From Candidatus Baltobacteraceae bacterium (GTDB lineage: Bacteria; Vulcanimicrobiota; Vulcanimicrobiia; Vulcanimicrobiales; Vulcanimicrobiaceae), in NCBI GenBank assembly GCA_035502855.1, contig DATJTX010000035.1:1-43233 (forward strand): a stretch of DNA of 43,233 nt. The letters are read 5' to 3'. The notes under the pieces are model-generated. The model was not told where the DNA came from, made no database searches, and saw only the letters and a program-made list of their open reading frames with translations. Position 1 is the first letter of the stretch. Each line of letters begins with the position of its first letter. Both the position numbers and the translations under genes were made by a program. This document shows positions 32,158 through 40,451 of this stretch, in pieces.

Positions 32158-33777
32158 ATGAAGCTACGTTCGAGTTTGGCGGCAGTTGCCGCCGCCGCCG
32201 TGATCTTCGGCGGATTGCTATGGTTCGCGCCGCCCGGCGGCGTGCAGCCGGCGCAGGCGTATCCGATCTTCTCGCAGGCGCTGGGCGTGAAGTGCTCGAT
32301 GTGCCACACGATGGTGCCCGAGCTCAACTCGTACGGACGGTATTTGCAGCGAACGTTCTACGCTCCGATCACGCAACCGGCGCTCAAGAAGACGCTTCCC
32401 GCTTTCCTCTGGTATCAGTTCGCGGGCAACAACGTGGGCAACGAACGGGGCGCCGTGAACCCCCATACGAAAGACTTTCTCACCAGCACCCTCTACCTCT
32501 ACTTCGTCGGTCTCATGGGTGCCGGATCCGATTTCAGTTATCGCGTCGAGAACCCGCTGGTGACCAACGACGTGGCGGTGAACCAGAGCACCGGCCCGGA
32601 GACGATGTGGGCGGCGTATAACGACCTCTTTCATGGTAAAGGGCACCTCCAAGCCGGCATGGACTATCCGGGACCCGTGCCCGCGTTTGTCGCGAACCCG
32701 TCGGATTACGAGAATTACTTCGAACTCCGGCATTTGACTATCGGCACCCATGGCTACAACCTGATCAACAAGCGCTTGACCTTCCGCTTCAACTACGAAG
32801 ATGGCCCGATCGACTTGGAAGTCGCCTGGCGCGGAGGAACCAACAACCCCATCGCCGGCGGCGCCTCGGATTTCGCGATCGCGCCGGGAGACGACAAGAC
32901 GTTTCCGCAGTGGAAGGTGGCGTACGCCCCGCCGGGCCAGCCGTTTGAAATCGGCGCCTTCGGCAGCGCGGGCACCTACTACACGAAGCTCAGATTCACG
33001 CCCGCCGATGCCTACTATAACTACGGGCCGTACTTCCAGCTCGATCCGGGGTGGATCGGGAAAAGTACGCCCGGCGTGATGTTCTTCTTCCAGCGCGGCC
33101 ACGACAGCAACCCGGGGACCACGACCTTCGGGATGATCGCACCGGGGGGACCCTACTATACGGACGGCGCCGTCGAGCTGATGGAGCCGGTCTTCAAAGG
33201 CGCGGCGGTCGTCACCGTACGCAATGAGTTCATCAGCAACGGGCTGGGAGTTTCGACGCAGTACTGGAGCACTGGAACCTCGTTCCAGCCTTTCCCCGAT
33301 ATGTTGCCGTGGATGTTCGGTCGTTTCGGCATCCTAATGGATGGCTACAGCAGCGCGCCGCACGGGCTTGGAACGTACCAGTGGGCGCTGCAGTTCGAAC
33401 CGCCGCTCTCCGGGCCGCTGACGTTTCCGTTCAAGCGCGTGAAGGCCGGCTCGTCGGCCGCCGTTGCGCAAGCGCAAGCTTCGCCTGCGCCTCCGCCATC
33501 CGGCGCATCCCTGTACGCCCAGAATTGCCAAGCGTGCCATCGATCCAACGGCGTGGGCACCCCGCCGATGTTCCCGAGCCTGGTGAACGATGCGATGGTG
33601 ACTCCGGATGACCCGACCGCGCTGATCATCGTGGTCAAGAAAGGCATCGGCGAGATGCCCGCCTACGCAGACCGTCTCTCCGACGCGCAGATCGCGGCGA
33701 TCTTGACGTACGTGCGCGGGAGTTGGGGTAACCACGCCGCTCCCGTGACGGCCGACCAGGTAAGCGCGATCAAATGA
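32158..33777 (+). CDS. Exported cytochrome c fused to a barrel-like domain
   Basis: 539 residues. The signal peptide (KLRSSLAAVAAAAVIFGGLL) ends near PAQAYP. A first heme motif CSMCH sits in SQALGVKCSMCHTMVPELNSYGR, a pattern seen at the N terminus of porin-like c-type cytochromes. About 380 residues rich in aromatic, Gly and Asn strands (YNYGPYFQLDPGW and similar) suggest an outer-membrane barrel. An Ala/Pro linker leads to a class I cytochrome c with CQACH, GEMPAY (Met ligand) and the tail TYVRGSWGN. It may move electrons across the outer membrane or process a copper- or nitrogen-compound substrate. ATG 32158 overlaps no other gene; its end overlaps the next start. Confidence 0.82.
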   Translation: MKLRSSLAAVAAAAVIFGGLLWFAPPGGVQPAQAYPIFSQALGVKCSMCHTMVPELNSYGRYLQRTFYAPITQPALKKTLPAFLWYQFAGNNVGNERGAVNPHTKDFLTSTLYLYFVGLMGAGSDFSYRVENPLVTNDVAVNQSTGPETMWAAYNDLFHGKGHLQAGMDYPGPVPAFVANPSDYENYFELRHLTIGTHGYNLINKRLTFRFNYEDGPIDLEVAWRGGTNNPIAGGASDFAIAPGDDKTFPQWKVAYAPPGQPFEIGAFGSAGTYYTKLRFTPADAYYNYGPYFQLDPGWIGKSTPGVMFFFQRGHDSNPGTTTFGMIAPGGPYYTDGAVELMEPVFKGAAVVTVRNEFISNGLGVSTQYWSTGTSFQPFPDMLPWMFGRFGILMDGYSSAPHGLGTYQWALQFEPPLSGPLTFPFKRVKAGSSAAVAQAQASPAPPPSGASLYAQNCQACHRSNGVGTPPMFPSLVNDAMVTPDDPTALIIVVKKGIGEMPAYADRLSDAQIAAILTYVRGSWGNHAAPVTADQVSAIK

Positions 33778-34373
33778 CGCTCACCGGCGTAGCGCGTCGT
33801 CAGCTGCTCATGCTGACGACGCTCTACTTCGCGATCCTGTTCCTCGAGAGCGAAGTGAGCCACATGCCGCTGCTTTCGGCGGGGATGAGTCTGGCGATTC
33901 TTCCGGTCGTGTGGCTGGCGGTTTCGCTGCTGGCGTTGATCGCCGTGCAGCTCTGGCCGTCGGCGGTGATGAGCCGCTTTCTGCAAGTCGCGATGATCGG
34001 CGCGGCGATCGTCGGAATCGTCGGCGTCTTTCCGCACCTTGCCGCGAACGGCGTGACCTGGAATCATCTGGGGGCGCTCGCGAGCCCGGCGCTGATGCAC
34101 GGCGAGCCGGGTCCGCAGTGGCCGCTCGCGATCGCGATGGGAGGCGTGCTCGGCTATCTTGCCGGCTACGGCGTCGAGCGCGATCAGGAGTTCATTCGGA
34201 CGGGCACGCGTTGGCCGACGTGGATTGCGTTCGCATTGGTGGTCATCGGCACCGCGCTCTCCGAATCGCTGACGACGCTCGGTTGGGGCTCGAGTGTGAT
34301 CGTCGTCGCATCGCTGCTGTTGCTCGTGATAACACTTGCCGAGATTATTGCCGCGGCGCGAGGTGAAGTATGA
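33774..34373 (+). CDS. Membrane protein of the cytochrome cluster
   Basis: 199 residues with five to six membrane helices, starting at the ATGA overlap with the cytochrome-barrel gene. The N terminus (RRQLLMLTTLYFAILFLESEVSHMPLL) is followed by paired helices and a loop with His residues (HLAANGVTWNHLGALASPALMHG). The His positions could ligate heme, but no b-type cytochrome pattern is clear. I do not recognise a family. It is cotranscribed with the cytochromes on both sides. Confidence 0.75.
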   Translation: MTLTGVARRQLLMLTTLYFAILFLESEVSHMPLLSAGMSLAILPVVWLAVSLLALIAVQLWPSAVMSRFLQVAMIGAAIVGIVGVFPHLAANGVTWNHLGALASPALMHGEPGPQWPLAIAMGGVLGYLAGYGVERDQEFIRTGTRWPTWIAFALVVIGTALSESLTTLGWGSSVIVVASLLLLVITLAEIIAAARGEV

Positions 34374-34945
34374 CGCTGCGCCGATTTTTGGTGGCGTTCA
34401 CGGCGGTCTTCGCGGGCGCGCTCGCCATCGAAACGTTGAACTATCATCAACTTTCCACGATCGCGAAAGATCGCTGGGCAATCGTTCCCGACCTCTCCGG
34501 CGCACTGCTGGTGTTCGCGGCGCTGCTCGTGCTGGCATGGCCGAAGCGCGCCGCGATCGGGTTGTTCGTGTTTTCCGCCAGCCTCTCAGTCCTCGTCGGG
34601 CTGGCCGGAACGGCGTTTCACTACGCGAGCCGCGGCTTGCCGCTCGCGAGCGCGGTCAGCGTCACGTCGTGGCTCGGCAATCCGCCGCCGCTCGCGCCGC
34701 TCGAATTTGCGGTGGTCGGATTGCTGGGGCTGCTCGTCGCGGTTTGGGTAGGCGGCGGTACGCTCGATGTTTCTCTTCCGCCGGTTTCGGCCGTATGCTA
34801 CGCGATCGGCGCACTGTCGGGCTTCGCCGCGCTGATCTTGGCGGTCGCGACGGCGCTTTTACCGGCGGTCGGCGCGATTACCGCCGCGCTTCTGATCGGT
34901 GCGCTCGGATTCGTCGTAGAGGTGAGCCGTGTTCGGGCCGTGTAG
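34370..34945 (+). CDS. Membrane protein of the cytochrome cluster
   Basis: 191 residues with about six membrane helices, overlapping the preceding stop (ATGA). It contains ETLNYHQLS in the first periplasmic loop and FHYASRGLPL in the second, with Trp and Pro-rich turns (WLGNPPPLAPLEF). It is similar in style to its upstream neighbour, though not an obvious duplicate. The family is not recognised. A ribosome-binding site for the following cytochrome lies just after its stop. Confidence 0.75.
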   Translation: MTLRRFLVAFTAVFAGALAIETLNYHQLSTIAKDRWAIVPDLSGALLVFAALLVLAWPKRAAIGLFVFSASLSVLVGLAGTAFHYASRGLPLASAVSVTSWLGNPPPLAPLEFAVVGLLGLLVAVWVGGGTLDVSLPPVSAVCYAIGALSGFAALILAVATALLPAVGAITAALLIGALGFVVEVSRVRAV

Positions 34946-34969
34946 CCCAATTCATCGGGAGGAACCAAG

Positions 34970-35353
34970 ATGAAAGCAGCAGGATCGATTCGACACGCGG
35001 TCGTTTGCGCGCTCGTCGTCGGCGTATTCGCATTCATTCGTCCGGCAGTAACGCCGCTTGCAGCGAGTGCAGCGTCCGACGGCGCGGCGACCTACGCGGC
35101 AAAGTGTTCGAGCTGTCATAAAGCCGACGGCAAAGGCGGCGGCCCGTTTCCGGCGCTCGCCGGCAACAAGAGCGTGACCGCGAAAGATCCGTCCGCGATC
35201 ATTGCGGAAACGCTCAACGGCAAAGGGCTGATGCCGGGATTCAAGTCGCAGCTCTCGGCCGCGGACATCGCCGCGGTCCTCACGTACGTCCGTACGTCGT
35301 GGGGCAACAAGGCGCCGGCCGTCACCGAAGCGCAAGTCGCGGCGGTGCACTGA
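34970..35353 (+). CDS. Class I c-type cytochrome (monoheme)
   Basis: 127 residues. The export signal (about residues 1-34, ending SAAS) is followed by YAAKCSSCHKADGKGGG with the CxxCH heme site, a distal Met in KGLMPGFKSQL, and the helix AADIAAVLTYVRTSWGNKA. It is a periplasmic electron carrier. The start has a strong GGGAGG site. The C-terminal tail RTSWGNKAPAVTEAQVAAVH is shared with the other cytochromes of the cluster, implying they descend from one module. Confidence 0.93.
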   Translation: MKAAGSIRHAVVCALVVGVFAFIRPAVTPLAASAASDGAATYAAKCSSCHKADGKGGGPFPALAGNKSVTAKDPSAIIAETLNGKGLMPGFKSQLSAADIAAVLTYVRTSWGNKAPAVTEAQVAAVH

Positions 35354-35355
35354 CG

Positions 35356-35787
35356 GTGCAACGACTCGTCGTGGGTCTTTTGGCCCTTATTCTCGCTGCC
35401 CCTCTGGCGGGCTGCAGCGGAGCAAAGAAGCCGGTTGCGAGCACGGCGGCGCAGGCGCCGTACAGCATCGACCTAACCTTTGATCCTACACCGCCGCAGG
35501 TCGGCACCGAGAAGTTCGTCGTGACGCTGCGCGATGCGACCGGCGCACCGGTGACCGGGGCAAAGGTGCAGATCTTCCCGAGTTACGAATCGGTTCCCGG
35601 CGGACATCTGGTCGCGAAGACCGGCATGGGCGGCGTTTCCGCGACGCTCGATGCAACCGACGCGGGCGACGGAACGTATGACGCGAGCATGGTGCTGGCA
35701 AAGCCGGTCTACTGGACCTTCAACGCGCAAGCGACGCTCGGGGATCGGATCGTGAGCGTCCAGCGCGGCGTGCAGGTTGGGCAGTAG
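35356..35787 (+). CDS. FixH/YtkA-like lipoprotein
   Basis: 143 residues starting at GTG, 2 nt after the cytochrome stop. The signal peptide ends in a lipobox LAGCSGA (Cys near residue 20). The mature part has the immunoglobulin-like pattern of FixH/YtkA proteins: DLTFDPTPPQVGTEKFVVTLRDATGAPVTGAKVQIF, then GGVSATLDATDAGDGTYDASMVL. FixH-like proteins are linked to oxidase assembly and copper handling, which fits the cytochrome cluster. The stop abuts the stop of the convergent diheme gene with no base between. Confidence 0.8.
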   Translation: MQRLVVGLLALILAAPLAGCSGAKKPVASTAAQAPYSIDLTFDPTPPQVGTEKFVVTLRDATGAPVTGAKVQIFPSYESVPGGHLVAKTGMGGVSATLDATDAGDGTYDASMVLAKPVYWTFNAQATLGDRIVSVQRGVQVGQ

Positions 35788-36579
35788 CTATTTGCTCGCG
35801 GCGACCTGCCCTTGGCTGACAGGCGAGGCTTTGTTGCCCCACGACGTGCGGATATAGGTGATCACCGCGGCGAGCTGCGCGTTCGAGAGCGTGCCCTTCC
35901 AGGGCGGCATCGCGCCGTTCCAGGTGACGCCGTGCTCTTTGAGCGCGCCGAGCCGGCCGTCGAGCACGATGCGGATGACCGCGTTCGGATTGCCGGTGAC
36001 CGAAGCGTTGTGCGCGAGCGGCGGCGCGATGTTGATCGCGCCTTGGCCGGCGACCCCGTGGCAGCCCGAACAGTTGGCGATGTAGACGACTTCCGCGCGG
36101 GGGTTCGCGGCCGGCGCGGCGGTGCTCGGATGCGCAGCTTGCGGTGACGCGGCGGCGGCTTGCGCAGCGACTTGGCTCGCGCTGACGGATTTCGCGCGGT
36201 TGCCCCACGACGTGCGGATGTAGCTGATCACTGAGGCGAGCTGCGCGTTCGAGAGTGTGCCTTGCCAGGGCGGCATCGAACCGTTCCACGTCGCGCCGCG
36301 TTCCTTCACCGGGCCGACCATGCCGGTCAGCATCGTTTGGATGACGTCCTTCGGATTGCCGGTTACATAGGGATTCTTCGCCAGCGGCGGCGCGATGTTC
36401 ACCGCGCCCTCGCCGGCGGCGCCATGGCAGCCCGAACAGTTTGCCAGATAGATCGACTGCGCGCCGCTATCGGTCGCAGCCAGCGTCGGCGTGCGCGGTG
36501 CGATCGCGAATACGAAGACGCCCAATGCGATAAGGCCAAACCAGAGAAGAACGGTCTTTCCCATGGTAGTGTGCTTCAA
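35788..36579 (-). CDS. Tandem diheme cytochrome c
   Basis: 263 residues from ATG 36579 (ATG 36564 also possible). A membrane-anchor or signal helix is followed by two very similar cytochrome domains, each NCSGCHG..G.G..NIAPPLA, then a Met-containing NG-S/A-MPPW site, then TLSNAQLA.VI.YIRTSWGN. The domains are joined by an Ala/Pro linker (AAPAANPRAE). The two copies are far more alike than to the other cytochromes here, so they come from a recent internal duplication. It is on the opposite strand to the cluster, sharing only its 3' end with it. Confidence 0.93.
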   Translation of the reverse strand: MKHTTMGKTVLLWFGLIALGVFVFAIAPRTPTLAATDSGAQSIYLANCSGCHGAAGEGAVNIAPPLAKNPYVTGNPKDVIQTMLTGMVGPVKERGATWNGSMPPWQGTLSNAQLASVISYIRTSWGNRAKSVSASQVAAQAAAASPQAAHPSTAAPAANPRAEVVYIANCSGCHGVAGQGAINIAPPLAHNASVTGNPNAVIRIVLDGRLGALKEHGVTWNGAMPPWKGTLSNAQLAAVITYIRTSWGNKASPVSQGQVAASK

Positions 36580-36660
36580 TCAAGTGCTCGCGCACCCTGC
36601 TCTGACCATTCGAATGGGAGATCCAGGTCAAACAGACGAACTCGAGCTGCGTGATGACAT

Positions 36661-36727
36661 GCGCCCTCCGACTTCGGCGCGGAGTTTATCCCGAGCGTTA
36701 GTCGAGGGGCGCTTACGCTCAGGGTGA
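36661..36727. repeat. REP-like repeat upstream of glpK
   Basis: GCGCCCTCCGACT (36661-36673) and AGTCGAGGGGCGC (36700-36712) form an imperfect inverted repeat, followed by GCTTACGCTCAGGGTGACA. It is the same family as the copy at 3013. It lies between the diheme cytochrome start and glpK, leaving little space for a glpK promoter. Confidence 0.7.
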
Positions 36728-36743
36728 CACTGCGGTAACGTGT

Positions 36744-38225
36744 ATGACGTATATCCTCGCACTCGATCAGGGAACGACCAGCTCCCGCGCGATCGTCTTC
36801 GATCACCAGGGCGCGATTCGCGGTGTCGATCAGCGCGAGTTTCCGCAGCACTTCCCGCAGCCGGGTTGGGTAGAACACGATCCCGATGACATCTGGCGCT
36901 CCCAACTCGAAACCGCGCAAGGCGCGCTGAAGAATGCGGGCGTCGCGGCGAGCGAACTCGTCGCCGTCGGCATCACCAACCAGCGCGAAACGACCACCCT
37001 GTGGGATCGCAAGACCGGCCGCCCGGTTTACCGCTCGATCGTTTGGCAAGATCGCCGCACTGCACCGATCTGCGAGAAGCTCAAGGCCGCGGGATACGGC
37101 GAGGTGGTGTCGGAGAAGACCGGGCTGCTGCTCGATCCGTATTTCTCCGGCACGAAGGTGGCGTGGATGCTCGACAACGTCGAAGGATTGCGGGCGCGCG
37201 CGGAACGCGGCGAGATCGCGTTCGGCACCGTCGATAGCTGGTTGATCTACAATCTGACCGGCGGCGCGGTTCACGCGACCGATTACACCAACGCCTCGCG
37301 CACGCTGCTGTTCAATCTGCGCACCTTGGATTGGGACGACGAACTGCTGAAAATCTTCAACGTTCCGCGGTCGCTGCTGCCCGAAGCGCGTCCGTGCGTG
37401 GCCGATTTCGGTGCGGTTTTGCCGCGCCTCTTCGGCGGCTCGATTCGAATCGCCGGCGTTGCCGGCGATCAACAGGCCGCGCTGATCGGACAGGCCGGCT
37501 TTGAGAAGGGCTTGGCCAAGAACACGTACGGCACGGGTTGTTTCCTGATGCTCAACACGGGAAGCGACATCGTGCGTAGTACATCAGGTTTGATCTCGAC
37601 GGTCGCGTTTTCGTCGCAGCGCGGCAAAGCGCTCTACGCGCTCGAGGGGTCGATCTTCGTGACCGGTTCGGCGGTGCAGTGGCTGCGCGACGGGCTGGGC
37701 ATCATCTCGACGTCGGCGGAAGTCGAGCAACTCGCCTCGCGCGTAGAGGACACGGGCGGCGTGTTCTTCGTGCCGGCCTTCGTGGGATTGGGCGCGCCGT
37801 ATTGGGACCCGTACGCGCGCGGAACGATCGTCGGCCTCACGCGCGGGAGCACGAAGGAACATTTGGCGCGTGCCGCGCTCGAATCCATCGCCTACCAAAG
37901 TTACGATGTGGTCAAGGCGATGGAGACCGACTCGAAGGTGAAGCTCGCCGAGTTGCGCGTGGACGGCGGAGCCGTCGTCGATAACCTGTTGATGCAGTTC
38001 CAGTCCGACGTCTTGGGCGTGGACGTCGTGCGTCCGCGCGTCACCGAGACGACGGCGCTCGGCGCGGCGTATTGCGCCGGGTTGCACGTCGGATTCTGGC
38101 GCGACGCGGAAGAGGTCTCGAAACAATGGCAGGAAGAGCACCGTTTCCGTACCGCACTGGCCGACGACCGGCGCGAAACGCTGCTCGCAGGTTGGCGGCA
38201 TGCGGTGACGCAAGCGCGTGCGTGA
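36744..38225 (+). CDS. glpK: Glycerol kinase
   Basis: Phosphorylates glycerol to glycerol 3-phosphate. The 493-residue FGGY-family protein has [16 protein letters not shown] at the N terminus, [12 protein letters not shown], the [14 protein letters not shown] motif, [27 protein letters not shown] and [16 protein letters not shown]. The length is typical. glpD overlaps its end by 8 bp. No glycerol facilitator gene is adjacent; the MIP channel 10 kb away is on the same strand but not linked. Confidence 0.97.
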   Translation: MTYILALDQGTTSSRAIVFDHQGAIRGVDQREFPQHFPQPGWVEHDPDDIWRSQLETAQGALKNAGVAASELVAVGITNQRETTTLWDRKTGRPVYRSIVWQDRRTAPICEKLKAAGYGEVVSEKTGLLLDPYFSGTKVAWMLDNVEGLRARAERGEIAFGTVDSWLIYNLTGGAVHATDYTNASRTLLFNLRTLDWDDELLKIFNVPRSLLPEARPCVADFGAVLPRLFGGSIRIAGVAGDQQAALIGQAGFEKGLAKNTYGTGCFLMLNTGSDIVRSTSGLISTVAFSSQRGKALYALEGSIFVTGSAVQWLRDGLGIISTSAEVEQLASRVEDTGGVFFVPAFVGLGAPYWDPYARGTIVGLTRGSTKEHLARAALESIAYQSYDVVKAMETDSKVKLAELRVDGGAVVDNLLMQFQSDVLGVDVVRPRVTETTALGAAYCAGLHVGFWRDAEEVSKQWQEEHRFRTALADDRRETLLAGWRHAVTQARA

Positions 38226-39795
38226 TTTTGCCGCCCTCGACGACGCGTTCGACGTCGTGGTCGTGGGCGGCGGAGCCAGCGGGCTCGGTGCTGCGGTCGA
38301 TGCGGTTTCGCGCGGATACAAGACGGCGTTGGTGGAAGCGGTCGACTTCGCCAAAGCGACGTCGAGCCGATCGACTAAACTGGTTCACGGCGGCGTGCGA
38401 TACTTGGCCGAAGGCGACATCGGCCTCGTGCGCGAGGCGCTGCACGAACGCAGCGCCCTGCGAAGGAACGCGCCGCATCTGGTCAGCGATCTGGGATTCA
38501 TCACGCCCGCGTATCGCTGGTATGAAGCGCCGTATTATTTCACCGGGCTCACCGCGTACGACGTGCTGGCGGGCAGGTCGAATTTTGGACGCAGCCGGTT
38601 CTTGACCGCGCGAGGGACGCTCGAACGCGCGCCGGCGCTGTGCGCACGCGGGTTGCGCGGCTCGGTGCGGTATCACGATGGGCAGTTCGACGACGCGCGG
38701 CTTTCGATTGCGCTGGCGCGCACGGCGATCGATCGCGGCGCGGTGGTCGTCAACTACGCGCGCGTCGTCGGCTTCGAGCGCAACGGCGCGCGTCTGCGCG
38801 GCGTGCGTGTTCGCGATGAAGAGAGCGGCGGCGAGGCGAGCGTGCGGGCGCGCGTGGTGGTGAACGCGACCGGAATCTTCACCGACGAGCTGCGGCGAGC
38901 CGACGATGCGGCGGCGCGTCCGCTGCTCTCGCTCAGCCGCGGGTCGCACATCGTGCTTCCCGGCAAGATTTTTCCCGGCGACGACGCGCTGCTGATTCCG
39001 CGGACCGATGACGGGCGCGTGCTCTTCGTGATCCCGTGGCATGGCCGGGTGCTCATCGGCACGACCGACATCGCCGAGCCGCAACCCTCGCTCGACCCGG
39101 TTCCCCGAGTGGACGAGATCGAGTACATGCTCGCGCACACATCACGGTACCTCGAACGCCCGTTGGCGCGCTCCGACGTGACGGCGGCCTACTGCGGATT
39201 GCGACCGCTCGTCAACCGCGCGGCGACGACGACGGCAAAGCTCTCGCGCGAACACGTGGTCGAGACCTCCGCGTCGGGCCTGGTTACGATCGCCGGCGGG
39301 AAGTGGACGACCTACCGCAAGATGGCGCAGGATACGATCGACGCGGCGCGCGAGGTCGGCGGGTTGGCTGCGGCGCCGTCGCGGACGCTGAATCTGCCGC
39401 TGCACGGCAGCGACGGCAGCGGCGCAGCCGCCGGTCTGCCCGATCCGTTCGCGCTCTACGGCAGCGATCGAACCGTGATCCGCGCGCTGATCGCGCAAGA
39501 GCCGACGCTGGGGCAGCCGATTCACGACGCACTTCCGTACACACGCGCCGAGGTCGTGTTCGCGGCGCGTCACGAACTGGCTCGGACCGTCGACGATGTG
39601 CTCGCGCGGCGGACGCGGGCGTTTTTCGTCGATACCGCCGCCAGTGCGGCGGCGGCGCCGCTGGTGGCAGGATTGTTGGCTCGTGAATTAGGCCGCTCGG
39701 AGACGTGGGCGCAGCAAAGCGCCGATGCGTATGCGGCACTCGTGCAGCCGACGCTCGCCGTGCTCAGCAGTGACCGGGGATCGCTGCCCGGATAG
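38218..39795 (+). CDS. glpD: Glycerol-3-phosphate dehydrogenase (FAD)
   Basis: Oxidises glycerol 3-phosphate to dihydroxyacetone phosphate and passes electrons to the quinone pool at the membrane surface. The 525-residue protein has the FAD loop [51 protein letters not shown], the [11 protein letters not shown] segment and [13 protein letters not shown], then a C-terminal helical domain. The GTG start overlaps glpK. Its last 32 bp overlap the convergent gene on the minus strand. Confidence 0.96.
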   Translation: MRDFAALDDAFDVVVVGGGASGLGAAVDAVSRGYKTALVEAVDFAKATSSRSTKLVHGGVRYLAEGDIGLVREALHERSALRRNAPHLVSDLGFITPAYRWYEAPYYFTGLTAYDVLAGRSNFGRSRFLTARGTLERAPALCARGLRGSVRYHDGQFDDARLSIALARTAIDRGAVVVNYARVVGFERNGARLRGVRVRDEESGGEASVRARVVVNATGIFTDELRRADDAAARPLLSLSRGSHIVLPGKIFPGDDALLIPRTDDGRVLFVIPWHGRVLIGTTDIAEPQPSLDPVPRVDEIEYMLAHTSRYLERPLARSDVTAAYCGLRPLVNRAATTTAKLSREHVVETSASGLVTIAGGKWTTYRKMAQDTIDAAREVGGLAAAPSRTLNLPLHGSDGSGAAAGLPDPFALYGSDRTVIRALIAQEPTLGQPIHDALPYTRAEVVFAARHELARTVDDVLARRTRAFFVDTAASAAAAPLVAGLLARELGRSETWAQQSADAYAALVQPTLAVLSSDRGSLPG

Positions 39796-40393
39796 CGCGC
39801 AAAAGCCGTGCGTCCGCGGCGTCGCGGGGCGGGAGCGAGAACATCTCGGGCGTTCGGATGTCGCTCAAGCTGTAGCACGAGGTCGCCGCAGGCTGCTCGT
39901 CCGGCGGCAGAGCGCGCAATGCGGCGAGCGTCGCGCCCGGAAAGCGAGCGGCGGCAACTCGCAGCGCGCCGGAAAGCGTTTCGGCCACGAAACCGTCGCT
40001 GTGGTTATGACTGAGAAAGAGCAGCCGGATCGAGGGAACGTCGCCGCGCCGCTTCACGAGCGTTTCGAGGGCGCGGACGGGCCCGGTATCGGTGAAGGCA
40101 ACGCAGATTTCCTGGATCTGCCGCCACGGATAGTTCCGGATGAAATCTTCGTCGTCGTTCTTCTTGCCGGCGAGAAAAAGCTCGACATGGTAAAGCCCGG
40201 AGAGCGCGGGCCAGTTCGCGGCAGCGACCTCGCTGCGCATCGCCTCGATGGCGCGCACGTCGTGTTTTGCCGCGAGCGATCGCAAGCGTACGGCGGTAGA
40301 AGAATTCGCGAGGCTCGGTTCGACCGCACCTGCGGTCAACACGAAAGCACCCGTCATAAATACGGCGAGCCCGAAAGCGGCAGTCTTGCCCAT
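39764..40393 (-). CDS. Exported hypothetical protein
   Basis: 209 residues from ATG 40393 (MGKTAAFGLAVFMTGAFVLTAGA), a signal peptide with likely cleavage after AGA. The mature part is mixed helix/strand with YHVELFLAGKKNDDEDFIRNYPWRQIQEICVAFTDTGPV and SIRLLFLSHNHSDGFVAETL. No family is recognised. It follows the sulfotransferase-fusion gene by 58 bp in the same direction and may be cotranscribed. The 3' end lies within the glpD 3' end. Confidence 0.65.
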   Translation of the reverse strand: MGKTAAFGLAVFMTGAFVLTAGAVEPSLANSSTAVRLRSLAAKHDVRAIEAMRSEVAAANWPALSGLYHVELFLAGKKNDDEDFIRNYPWRQIQEICVAFTDTGPVRALETLVKRRGDVPSIRLLFLSHNHSDGFVAETLSGALRVAAARFPGATLAALRALPPDEQPAATSCYSLSDIRTPEMFSLPPRDAADARLLRAIRAAIPGHC

Positions 40394-40451
40394 CGATCGG
40401 TGTTCGATGTACGCGGAGCCGATACATGCTCGCGCGTCGCGTCCGATCGGG

